This document shows positions 22,011 through 33,600 of a stretch of DNA of 64,000 nucleotides, piece after piece; positions within the stretch are counted from its first letter, which is position 1; every line of letters starts with the position of its first letter. A model generated the notes under the pieces. That model was not told where the DNA came from. It did not search any database and saw only the letters and a list, made by a program, of their open reading frames with translations. The position numbers and the translations under genes are program-made. The DNA lies in assembly GCF_036711975.1 (NCBI RefSeq), contig NC_091971.1, positions 12,779,501 through 12,843,500 on the forward strand, in the 5' to 3' direction. This DNA comes from Onthophagus taurus (taxonomy: Eukaryota; Arthropoda; Insecta; Coleoptera; Scarabaeidae).

Positions 22011-23860
22011 AGAATTAATTTAATAATTTAATTTTTTATTACCTTTAAAATAAGGTAAAACTCGACAGGGGTTGCTATTTAATAATGTAGGGGTGGTCAT
22101 CCCCTAAAAAAACTCCACATTGCATGGAAGTTTTAAACTATCTAAGAATGTAGCTTTTATTACTCTTTAGCGATTCCCAAATTTTCTAATTTTGTTCTTC
22201 ACTCGTTCAAAACTTATAGCTCCGTCCCGGGAGTTTTGGAAAACCCTGTATATCGTAATGCGATTGTTACAATGAGGTTGCTAAAGACAAACCTGATATA
22301 AATAAAGTTGTATTCAATGAAAAAAATCCTATTGGGGTTGGTTATTATCTGCAGTGTCCAACACCTAAAAGAAATACTAATTCCTGTAAATAGTGAAGTA
22401 CTAAGTAATAGGTTTTTAATATATATTGGTTTAAGTTGGCAAGACTGGTTTCAGTTCAACTGGGTAAATTTTGAACAAACAACAACCGTACTAAAAGTTC
22501 TTTCTCAATAGATCAACTAATATCCCTACTCAACTCAAAAATTAATAGTGCATTGGAGAATTTTATGAAATGTTAAAAGATGATTCCTACCACGAAATGT
22601 ATACTCGAGCTTATTAAGGAAAAAAAAGCATGTGGTGTGATTGGCAAAAAGCACGCAATCTCGAACTAAGAAAGACACTCATTCAGCAACTACCAAAATC
22701 TTCTAAAGGACATTGATCTGGAATGTTAATACAACAAAAACTCCTCCTCACAGGTAAGATTAGCCAGGTACCTGATCTCCGGGTTCAAAGAATCACCGCA
22801 TCTAAGGGTAGTTATAGAACAGGCTTATAAAAGCCTAGCTCACTAGTCATGCAAAAGAAGAATAAGGTCGTGGAATGTCAAAAAACCCTCGAAAATATTT
22901 TCGCTTCTCATATACATACGTCAAGAATATCCTTTTTTGTCACCTTTCTTATTTCGATGCAGTAAATGACGCAGTAGCCAATGATTCAATCTTTCTTAAT
23001 TAAAAAAAAAGACGATTTAAGCTATCCATGTCTAAAAATTGCTTATTTTCTAGTGATTTGGAAAAACGTCACCAAAATAACACTATGTTATCATTCTACA
23101 ACGTAAAACTTAACCAGAGTCTAAGAACACATTACGAGGGTGTTTGAAAGATTTGAAAAATTCAGAAAGAATACACCTTCTATGTTATGCGTTTTTGTTT
23201 TGCCTTCTGCCTGATTTTATTTAAACGTCGTCATGACAAACAAATTTTGATTATGCCAGAAAGAGGAAAGCCAAAATAGTCAGCATAAGAAATATTTAAT
23301 ATCATATTCTGTTAATATGGTATATGAATAACCATAATAATATTTGGCGTTCCATCTGCATTAAATTTTTCAAGAAAACATAAATCAGGGAATAGTATAC
23401 TTAAGAACACCAAGATGGAACTAATTGAGGTGGCCAATAAAGTTAGAGTAAGCTAACTAAGTTAGCTTAGCAGTCGTTTATTTATATTTATTTATATATT
23501 TGAAGAAATCAAAAAAAAGAAAAATTACAAAAATTGAGTAAGCCATAAAAATTTTGACTTCCTTTTGAAAATATTAAGAAGACAAGAATAAATAGGATGC
23601 AAATAAAGTCTAAATGAAGTTTAATTTGGTAATAATTTCTTTCTGCCACTATCTAGCATAAATATGCAGAGAAATCACAAAAAAATCCAAAACAACAACG
23701 ATGTTTGACATTCTGCTACATTATTCGCTTTTTCACATTTTAAAGATGCTATAAAATAAGTGTAAGGAAGACAACGAAATGTCAGAAAGATTTGATGTCA
23801 GATTGGGTCAAAAACTTCCGCCCCTGGTTCATCTAATATCATATTTATAGAACATAAACT
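22011..23860. other. Non-coding, unclassified transposon debris
   Basis: No host gene. The segment near 22060-22255 ends in AACCCTGTATA, a form typical of TIR-element ends in this window, but I find no partner. Short frames (for example 22308-22511) match nothing that I recognise. Confidence 0.3.
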
Positions 23861-24190
23861 ACATCAGTCATTTATCTTCCAACCAGTTAATGACCCCAAG
23901 CACATTGCCAAATTTACACCAACTTGTACACTTCGACAATCATCCAATATGAACCCCATTGAGCATCTGTGGGATGAAATTGGATGGAAAGTTAGCAATC
24001 ACAATATTAGGAATAAAGAATGGCTTAAACTGCAATTTTGCGAGAATGGGATGTGCTTGATAAAGAAGGGTCAAACAACAGGTAGGTATGCAGAATGCCG
24101 AAGTTATTATTATGGTTACATGCCAAACACGGTAATAAGTGTAAGTTATTGTGCTTTTATTTATGCTTTATGGAATAAAGTTTAATTTCT
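23861..24190 (+). mobile_element. Tc1-like transposase C-terminal fragment
   Basis: Plus-strand frames read NDPKHIAKFTPT and then MNPIEHLWDEIGWKV...NIRNKEWLK. These match the Tc1 block with the second catalytic aspartate (QDNDPKH) and the block ending in NPIEHLWDEL that carries the third acidic residue. The sequence between them is shortened or frameshifted. Dead remnant. Confidence 0.75.
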
Positions 24191-24480
24191 GTGATGCCCA
24201 TCAACTTCCTTACTTATTTATGTATTTCCTACCATAATCTTTCTGTTCTAAACATTATATGATGTAATTATTAGAAGTGTAACTTGGAAATGCTACACTA
24301 TTTTATATTTTAGTAAAGCACCACAATTTTCTTTCAACGAAGCTGCTTGCAGACAACGAAGTTAAAGCTGTTTTAATATCAAAAACATCAGGCAATTGAT
24401 CAGTTGTAATACTAACAGCAAGAACACTATTTCAAACATATATTTATTGACTCATTAATGAACAAAATAGATTATGTAAC
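24191..24480. other. Non-coding spacer
   Basis: AT-rich DNA between two transposase remnants. Nothing is recognised. Confidence 0.25.
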
Positions 24481-25260
24481 CATTTTAAAAGACAATGTTG
24501 GGCCAAAATACCTACAACCAAAATTGTAAAGAAGAATCTAACCCTCAAACATCTGGATCATTCCAACGTTTGGAATTTGAGATACCTGTGTTATGTTGAT
24601 TTTGAAAGATAGAATGATATTCGCGAATTGACACCAAATTAGTTTTATGTTTTACACTTGCAAAACTTTACCCTTGGACAAAAATGGGAGATATTGATAA
24701 TTTATTTCCAAACTGGTCAACCAAAACAGTAAGAAATTTACATGGAAAATTTGGAATTTGGCCTTCAAATCAGTTTGTGGATCATGTCGTGAAACTGAAT
24801 AGTTATTGGACAAAATAATGTTACCCAGAGTGTGCGTGAAAATCCAACATCAACTCTTTATCGTTTTCAAGAACATTTCTCGCACTTCTCTGAGAAAAAT
24901 TTTGCATAAACATCTGGGTATGACGACTTATAAAGTTCAATTAGTCCAAGAACTGATGCCTCCGATGCCTCTGCTAACCATCCGATGAGTTTTCGGTTAA
25001 CCCAAACCAATGGTGATCGTTTGGCAGAAGATGAGCATTTTATCTTTTCAGATGAAGCCCATTTTTTCCACATCGAAGACCATGTCAATATGCAAAATTG
25101 TCACATTTGGGGCTCATGTTAACCATCCAAAGACGATTGAGGCCTTGAAACATGAAATCGAAGCTGCCATACATGAAAATCAAGCAAAAGCAATCGAAAA
25201 AGTACTGGAAAGTTGGGTTGATCGGATGACGTACTGTAGCCAGCAGTAGCAATCATTTGA
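24481..25260 (+). mobile_element. Mariner-like transposon remnant (DDE_3), internally deleted
   Basis: Plus-strand pieces in several frames follow the order of an insect mariner-like transposase. LHGKFGIWPSNQFVDHVVK is the N-terminal DNA-binding linker. SLRKILHKHLGMTTYKVQLV precedes the catalytic core. A piece around FSDEAHFF holds the first aspartate, with NMQNCHIWG just after it. IEALKHEIEAAIHENQAKAI then EKVLESWVDRMTYC is the C-terminus. The core between CHIWG and IEALKHEI, which should hold the second and third catalytic residues, is missing. Several frameshifts. Non-functional. Confidence 0.8.
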
Positions 25261-26747
25261 ATAATGTGTTTCATTCTTAAATATAAAGGTTCCATCTATC
25301 TAATAAAACCATAATTTTGAAAAACTATTCATTACTTTTCTTTTTATACCCTTTATACCGTTATAAAGCATATGTAAGAACATTTTGACGTAATGGTTAG
25401 ACAAAGGACCATTTCAAGCAAAAACGACAGAGAAGAATGGATGAAAATTTCTCCGGATAAACTATTTCTCGTATTTATTTAAATTGTAAAATCAATTTTT
25501 GTTTGTTTTAACAATTACCATTATTTTAGTCTTTCTTCGAAGATTTCTAATGGATGGGTTAACCCATTTTTTTTTGAAAACTTATTATTTCTATTTAAAA
25601 GAATCAAAATTATGTACACATTTTATAACGGTACAATACCTTAGTAGGTTAGAAACGTTACTTACTTAGCTTGTTCTTAAGTGGTACTTAAAATTTAGCC
25701 GTTATTATTTATATTATTTTAAGAATTTCTAAAAAAAAATTAATTAAAATTGTTTAATCAGAACAATAAAAAATTAATTAAAAATTGACTAAATAAAGTT
25801 TTATTTTGTGAGTTAATCTTATCATATGTGGTTTTATGAACTTAATATCACCTGATCAGCTGTTGATCACCTGATTAACACTTAAGTTATCTCATTAAAA
25901 GAACGTCATATTTTTTGTATTTGGAACATACAAAGTTATTAATAAAACGAAATTTACATTTCAATTCAATTATACCAATTAATTTTTGGTTTTAGTTGCC
26001 ATTTTAAATATAGTCCCTATCTATGTATAGAAAAGTTTATGATCTATTGAAATTGATCGGATAATTTAGTTTGATTATAACCTGACACGATGACGCGTTG
26101 AACCTAATAAAAAATTAAAAAAATATGAACTTGAAATTACTTAAATGGTGGTTTTTAATGATATCAATGAGAAGCGTGTGTAGAAAACTTGTTTTTGAGG
26201 TCGAACTATAACAACTTAAGTTTATTTTTATTTAATAGAACCATTATAACTTCATTGCTACGTGAAAAAATTATCAAATCAAATTATTAATAAACAATTT
26301 CTAATAATTTGTGTTCATTAAATATCCAATTAGTTCATTTTTTTGACAAAAACAACTTAAATATTAATATTTACGGGTTTTTTTGTTCGTTAAGCAATCA
26401 ACTGTAACTTTACTCTAAATAATTATAAACGCTTTCAGCAACACACATAATTTACATTAATACATCTAACCAACAACAAATAAAAAACAAACGTTTTAAA
26501 AATATATAAAAAAATTTCAAAATTTCTCTTTAATTAACGTGTATGTAACTTATTTGATTTGGATTGCAAATTACCACGTGCAATAGTTGTTCGTGGAAAC
26601 TGCGATTTTATTAACTAAGTGATATATACCACATGTTTGATAATTCAGAGGTGCTAATAAATAGTAAAAATAGTCTTTTTGCAAAACAAATAGAGATGAT
26701 GAAAATACAATTTAAATTCTTAAAAGATTGCGTTTAAAGATCATAAA
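25261..26747. other. Non-coding spacer with an E-box cluster
   Basis: Very AT-rich, with no gene and no repeat found. One feature stands out: CACCTG, CAGCTG and CACCTG at 25849, 25857 and 25868, three E-boxes within 25 bp. Function unknown. Confidence 0.3.
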
Positions 26748-26888
26748 ATTACAATAAAACTTCAATATAACGGACTTTGGATATGACGGATAAAATATTT
26801 TGTAAAATATTATAATCTGAAGACGCACCACTAAACCCGAAACTTTCTAGTTCTTGTTTTAGTTGTTATTTGGTACTGGATTGTTATA

Positions 26889-28210
26889 CAGGGTGAGTTA
26901 TTAGTATCCCGGCGGGCGATAGTTACTAAATTGTTTGAAAAACAAAAAAAATATTTTCTACAAAAGTTGTTTGGCTCACCACTTTCTATTACGTAAAATT
27001 ATTTTCACTTATACATTATTTCATGGCTTTTTCTTAAATTTTTTAAATGGAACACCCTGTATATTGTATGCTAGTTGAATTACTCATAAAGTTCCCTTTA
27101 ATTAATGATAAGTATGTCATGTGTCTAACTTTAATAGTTTTCCTGATATTTAGAATTTAAAGAAAAATGTGTAATAAAATGTCATTATTGTACTTAAAAA
27201 GGTGACATAATGTAATATATTCTGTCCTTTTTTGTCACTTTGTTTTTCTTTATCTGTCATTTGAAAATAAGTAATATTATATTAAAATACAATTTAAAAA
27301 AAAAACTTTAATAAATAAATAATCAAAACGTGATAAAAATACAAAAAATACAATTAAATGGCAGAACAATAAAAAAGAAGTAGGTATTAATTTAATTAAT
27401 ATTTAGAAGTTATTCAAAATGCCGCCCATTTTCTCTTCTACAAGCATTAATGCGCTGTACATACAAAAGACATTGAGATATTTCTTAACATGTGCATCTT
27501 ATTTTCTCTAAAGTCATAAATTATATAGCAGAACAATTGCATATTTTATTAACATGCATATTTTAAATCCCATAAAGTACCAAGTCGCATTAAAATTTGG
27601 TATATGGCAATAAAATTATTTTACATTATAAAATATTAATCAAATAATAAAAGGAAGAACAAAAAAAAACTGATCAAAATAGACAGAATATAATATTAAG
27701 TACAATAACGCATATTTTATTACACATTATTCTTTAAATTCTAAATATATGGAAAACTACTAAAGTTACATATATGACATACGTATTATTAATTAAAGGT
27801 AACTTGATGGGCAATTCAAACAGCACACAATATACAGTATGTTCCGTTTAAAAAATTTATGAAAAAGCCATTTGAAAAATATCAAAAGTAACTCAGCTTT
27901 ATGAACACGCTGTATACATTATCTAATATCTTTGGATACTATCATTTACCTATTGTCTTTGACTATTATCTGACAAAGTTTCAAGGAAAAATTGGAAAAA
28001 ATGTCGTTTTTACATAGGTTTTAAAAAGATCCTGCAATGGACACATTTTGGAAAAATAATCGAATATCTCAGGAACTATAAACGCTATGAATTAGTAACA
28101 TATATGGTTGTATAAACAAATTTAATTCTATTCATAATACGATAAGTGAATTAAACAACTTTTGTAGAAAATATTTTTTTCTTTCTCTAACGGTTTAGCA
28201 ACTCACCCTG
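26889..28210 (-). mobile_element. TIR element A (CAGGGTGAGTTA ends), deletion derivative
   Basis: Ends CAGGGTGAGTTA and the matching ..AACTCACCCTG, flanked by TATA. Inverted similarity runs for some 300 bp at each side (for example AAAAGTTGTTT near 26960 against AAACAACTTTTG near 28150). Near 27420-27470 the minus strand reads QRINACRRENG.HFE and a stop, like the C-terminus of mariner-type transposases. The rest of the gene is deleted, so this copy cannot move by itself. Confidence 0.7.
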
Positions 28211-28216
28211 TATATA

Positions 28217-29118
28217 CAGGGTGTCTCACGTAACTGGTGCCTAACAAACTTAACGTCCATTACAAGGAAAAATTTCAAAAAATTGACCAAAAGAAACCGC
28301 ATATTTCCGGTCACCAGTGATCATGACAATGAAATAAATTTTATTACATTTCCAAATTCAATTTAATAACAAATTTATATTTGTATCCAAATCTAATTTT
28401 TGTCATCAATTTTTTGTTTTCATTGTTTCATTTATTTGATCTTTTTTATTATCTAAAAAAGCTAGTAAACTAAAAGATTATCAATCGTAGCTAATAGTAG
28501 AAATAATAATAGAAATAAATTAAACGAAAAACTGTCAAAATATCATGGCCTTCTAATAAAAATACAAACGGCTTCTTGCATTTCTTGGATGTTTTGATAA
28601 ATTTCCCAATCTGAGAGAAACTACAATAAATAGGATTACATTTAAAATTTTCGATTTTCTTGTGGTTGAATATGGAGAAACGGTAATACAATTTTTGACC
28701 ATCCTGTATAAAATACTCCGATATAACAAATGACAATCTATTTGAGAGCATCTGAAGAGTAATCTTTTTTGAATGAACGTTGGGTAAGATATGGGGTTTT
28801 AAATAGCAAGTTGAAATTCACCAAAAAAATCTTAAAACCAAAATAACTCAAAAACGAAAATCGCTAGGTACCAATAACTTTTATCAAAGTCAACCTATTT
28901 TTTTATGTACAATTAAACGGTGTAATAAAAACTATAGCATTCCATTTAAAATAACGAAGTTATGGTCTACTTCCGGTAGACCGAATCTGGTGGCGGCCAT
29001 CTTGACAATATTTTAGATCGAAAGTTTCGAATGAACAACCCATGCTACCAAAATTTCAAATCTCTACGAATAGTGGAACCTGAAATAGTTCTAACGAACC
29101 AGTTATGTGAGACATCTG
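28217..29118. mobile_element. TIR element B (CAGGGTGTCTCACGTAACTGG ends)
   Basis: The left end CAGGGTGTCTCACGTAACTGG is matched by the right end CCAGTTATGTGAGACATCTG; a TATATA spacer separates it from element A and a TATA spacer from element C. About 900 bp, without a recognisable transposase. The right part includes AACGAAGTTATGGTCTACTTC, a sequence type also present near 4150, 40830 and 52100, so parts of this family are dispersed in the window. Confidence 0.7.
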
Positions 29119-29124
29119 TATATA

Positions 29125-29636
29125 CAGGTGTCTCCGAAATGCGTGTACAACGGAAGACCACAGATTCCTTGGCTCAAATAGGTCGATTTAAATTAAGTTA
29201 TCTATATCCAAAGTTGCTTCGTTTCGCCGCTAGAGGACTTCAAAGTTAGCAAAAAAATTTCTTTTATTTTTTTATAACTCGAAAACGCGTAAATCAATTG
29301 AAACCATTTTTCAGAAGTGAGTTCCTAAGTTTAATTAACGTCTTTTTATGGTTTTTGATATAATTTTAGAAATACAGGAATAATGGAAAAGTCATCCATT
29401 GCAATTTATGTTTAAAAAGACGTTAATTGAACCTAGGAACTCACTACAGAAAAATGGTTTCAATTGATTTACGCGTTTTCGAGTTATAAAAAATAAAGAA
29501 TTTGTTTTGCTAAGTTTGAAGTCCTCTAGCGGCGAAACGAAGCAACTTTGGATATAGATAACATAACTTAAATCGACCTATTTTGAGTCAAGTAATCTGT
29601 GGTCTTCCGTTGTACACGCATTTCGAAGACAGCCTG
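29125..29636. mobile_element. Foldback MITE C (512 bp, near-perfect palindrome)
   Basis: Left arm 29125-about 29380 and right arm about 29400-29636 are close inverted copies, including CTAGAGGACTTCAAAGTTAG against TAAGTTTGAAGTCCTCTAG and GTGTACAACGGAAGACCACAG against CTGTGGTCTTCCGTTGTACAC. Ends are CAGGTGTCTCCGAAATGCG and CGCATTTCGAAGACAGCCTG. There is almost no loop, so the transcript would fold completely on itself. No coding capacity. Confidence 0.85.
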
Positions 29637-29702
29637 TGTATAACATATAACACTAATTAGGTTGAAATTGAAGTTAATATCCATTATACCAGTTTGTTTA
29701 AC

Positions 29703-29961
29703 GTGATAGAAAAAATTTCGAATTTTGTTGTACTTTTACTGGTTTATTTATATTTTTGTTGTCTAACTAGTTTCGGCAAAAAGCCATCATCAGAGACAAA
29801 AGTCAATGAATTTTACAGGAAATTAACATCGAAAACATAAAGCGGTGAACAAATTAAAATTATTATTGTCACAAAATTTACTTAAAATAAACGTAAATTT
29901 TTTAAAAAATATAAATAAACCAGTAAAAGTACAACAAAATTCGACATTTTTTCTATCACAT
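29703..29961. mobile_element. Short MITE with ~55-bp inverted ends
   Basis: TGATAGAAAAAATTTCGAAT and onward (29703-29757) is inverted at about 29904-29961 (ending ATTCGACATTTTTTCTATCA). Both arms contain TACTTTTACTGGTTTATTTA or its complement. Between them lies AACTAGTTTCGGCAAAAAGCC. The element is 259 bp and non-coding. Confidence 0.75.
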
Positions 29962-30329
29962 ATAACACTAAACCTAGAAATGTTCAGGTTTAGCCGTCTT
30001 AAGAGACGCACGCCTAAACTCAATCAAGATCTTTATTTTATATTATAAGAATTACGTTTTAAACAAACAACATTACGAAACACGAATAGAAAACATTAAG
30101 CATTTGTAATTGAATGTGTGAAATAGTAGTTGCTTACCTATGTATGACGTCACGAACGGTCCTTCGAGCTGTTCCCAGATGTAGCAGTCTTTTTAAATTC
30201 TACTGTTCTTAGTATAAATATAAACCCAGGTAGACTGAACGCAATGATATGGATAGCTGCTGAATTTGTGTGAATTAAAATTATTTTCCTCCCTTCTTCG
30301 TATTAGTCCGTTATATCGCGGTTTTACTG

Positions 30330-30662
30330 TAATATCAAAGAGTTTAAAAATTTAATACTTCCAAAAAAAGGAATATTTTCGTTCCTATTACTTAAAGCAA
30401 ACAAAAGTGATAAGAGTAATAACAATGGGAAAAATTCTATTGTTTTCAATGAACTAAAAAAAACTAATTCTTTTTGTTCATTATTAACATAAACCGGTTA
30501 AAATAAGGTGATTTATTCCACCTCATTAAAATTCAAGTTCGGTTTATACCGCCTCAAAGGAAGACAGTCAATATTAGTATTTCTCAACACAATTTTTTAT
30601 TTTCCTTTATACAACTTGGTATTAATATATTTTACAAAAATATACATAACTTTAAAAATGTT
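30330..30662. other. Non-coding, downstream of TCAIM
   Basis: AT-rich DNA after the TCAIM stop. AATAAA on the minus strand at about 30596-30601, some 65 bp after the stop, is the likely polyadenylation signal. Confidence 0.45.
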
Positions 30663-33600
30663 TCAAATCTCAAAATTCCATGGTATACAAACCACACCAT
30701 CAGAAAGAACGGAATAATACGTAGCAATATTCACTTGAAGACCTCTTAAATAAACTAATTTACTTTCATGTTTCAACAACTTTTTACAACAATCAATCAT
30801 CAAATCGGGGTTAACATTATCATCCTTATGCAATGTTTCCATTTTGAAATGTTTTAAGACATCAGATCTAAACGAACGTTCAACGTGTTTATTCCTAAAA
30901 AATAAAATTAAATTTATGAATTCATTTTTTGTACAATAAATAGGACATTAATAAATACATTCGATACGTTTCAAGACGACGTTTCGCATCATCTAAATTT
31001 TCGGATATAAAATTAACTAAAAGTGAACCTGGACAAGAAGATGGAACAATAAATTGACCTGTCGGTGATACCATAAGTGGTCCAGCTTCCCTAAAAAGAT
31101 AATATAATAAATAATAAATTTTTTTGTAATAATTAATATTATGTACGTTTCAACAACAATTTCAAAAGTAGCCAAAGAATTCGGCCAATGTTTTGGATAC
31201 CCTCGAAGTCCTCTATAATCACTCAAATTCGTTGTTAATTGTTGTAATTGTCTTTCGTATTCCCCTGCTAATATTTTAGGCATAAATTTCCTCCTAACCA
31301 CTTTTATGTCTTTTAACACTTGAGAAACCGTTTTTTCAAAACCAGGTATTCGTAGCAAAACTTCGTCATATTTTTTTACATTTCTTATTAACTACAATAA
31401 AAAAATTCTGATAAATATGTATAAAATTATTTTGTCATAAACATACATCTAACCAATTATGCCTAACTTCACCTGTATACAACATTATATGTCCATCTAA
31501 ACTTACTCCAGTAAATGGAGCAAAAACTAATGTTCTACCTACAATAAAAATAATCAAAATAATTTAACACATTTACTGTGGTTAGATATACAGGGTGGTT
31601 CAGTTTTTTGTTATCTGCAATGATTACATATTTTTGTGATTTTTGAAAAAAAATTAAATGGACCAAAGCCTCCTCTCCTACTCTAAATTCATTAGAGACA
31701 AAATTGCAGAAAAACGGAAAGCAAGAAAGAAATGGCAAACCACTAGAATTCCTAGTGATAAAACTAAATTAAATAAAATAACAGCCGAATTAAGAGCGTT
31801 AACAGATAGCCACAAAGATAATAATATTCAAAATTGCTTAAAAGACCTTACTGACGATGCCAGTACTGATTATTCTCTGTGGAAGGCAACAAGAAAGCTT
31901 AAAGTTCCAAAAACACATACACCTCCAATTCGAAATAATAATGGAAATTGTGCCAAGAGCAATCAAGAAAAAGTTAATTTGTTTGCTAAACATCTGATAG
32001 AAACTTTTACATCAGACAGTCCAACAAGTATGCTAAATAGTGTCCCTAGCGTAATTCAAAGTGATACTAAATATAAAGAAATTAGTAGACTATAACCTAA
32101 TTAATGGAGAAACATTGAAACATCTACCAAAACGGGCGATTACAAAACTATTACACATAATTAATGCTGTTTTTAAAGAGAAATACTTGCTAAGCATATG
32201 GAAAGTTGCTGAAATAATGATACCAAAACCTGGTAAACCCCCCACAGATGTTACATCATATAGGTCAATCTCATTATTACCTACCCTTACTATCAAAACT
32301 GCTTAAAAAATTACTATTAAAAAGACTAAAACCTGTCAGAAGAAAAAGCCGTAATACCAACACATCAATTTGGGTTTCTGAATAAATATGCAACAACAGA
32401 CCAAGCGCATAGAATAACGAATACTATCGAAATAACAGTGGAAGAAAATAAAGTCTGCTCCGCCGTATTTCTGGATGTTGCACAAGCTTTCGACAAAGTC
32501 TGGTTAGACCGCTTAAATTACAAACTAGACCAAATACTACCATCAACGTATAGTCAACTATTAAAATCATATCTTTCTGATCGATATTTTAGAGTAAAAT
32601 ACGAAAACGCTTATTCACCACTACATGAAATACGAGTCGGAGTTCCACAAGGAAGTGTGCTTGGCCCAACACTGTACTTACTCTACACATTCGACCTTCC
32701 TCAAGTACTAGAAACTTCAACAGCTACATTCGCAGATGACACAGCGATCTTGGCTGTTGCAGAAAATGAAGCAAATAAGTTACAATTGGCCTTAAATTCA
32801 ATAGAAAACTGGACCAAACAATGGCTAATAAAACTAAATACAAATAAATCGACATACATAAATTTTACTTATAAGAAGAAAGTAAACTATGTCCCAGTAC
32901 ACATAAATGGCAATGCAGTCCCGCAAAATATCTTGGTATGACTCTGGATGCCAAACTCACATGGAAAGCTCACATCAAAAAAAAACGTGAGGAACTTGAT
33001 ATCAAATTTAGACACCTATATTGGCAGAAAATCAACGCTATAACTAAGTAACAAGTTGCTAATATACAAGAAAGTATTAAAACCAAAATGGACATACAGA
33101 ATCCAATTGTGGGGTTGTACCTGCAAGACAAATGCAAAACCGATTCGAAGATTCCAGAACAAAGTACTAAGGTGGATAGTGAATGCACCCTTGAATGCAG
33201 CATTGTACGCGTTTTTGTGTTTTGGTCTTAAAACGGTAAAAATATGACAATATTTATCTACAGTATGTCCCCAGATCGAGTTACAAAGAGGAAAAAAATT
33301 TTTATTACTGATTTTTCAAACTTATTTCAGCATAAATAATGCTACTTTAACTGTAGAAGTTAACTAATTATTCTCATTTTTATGTAAAAATTGGACATTT
33401 TTCTAAATTGAAAAATTTTCAAGTTCAATTTAGGGACAAATCAAATTAAAATGAAAAGGCTAAATAATTGAATAAAATATTTTAAATGTAAATGTGTGTA
33501 ATAACACACTATGTAAGATTGTAAGTGAATAAATCAACTATTCGGCACACATTTGAAGACAAGTTCTAAATTCTTTGAAAGAATTACGAATTTCCGCCAG

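Larger units (their letters stand above)
26752..30329. mobile_element. Tigger/pogo-like TIR element split by later insertions
   Basis: The left end CAATAAAACTTCAATATAACGG (26752) and the right end, whose reverse complement is CAGTAAAACCGCGATATAACGG (to 30329), are good inverted copies flanked by TA, the Tc1/mariner target. The terminal sequence type is that of pogo/Tigger elements. The interior of about 3.6 kb is mostly later insertions (26889-28210, 28217-29118, 29125-29636 and 29703-29961); the original element carries no transposase. A short relative with the same ends lies in a PINK1 intron at about 48059-48262. Confidence 0.7.
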
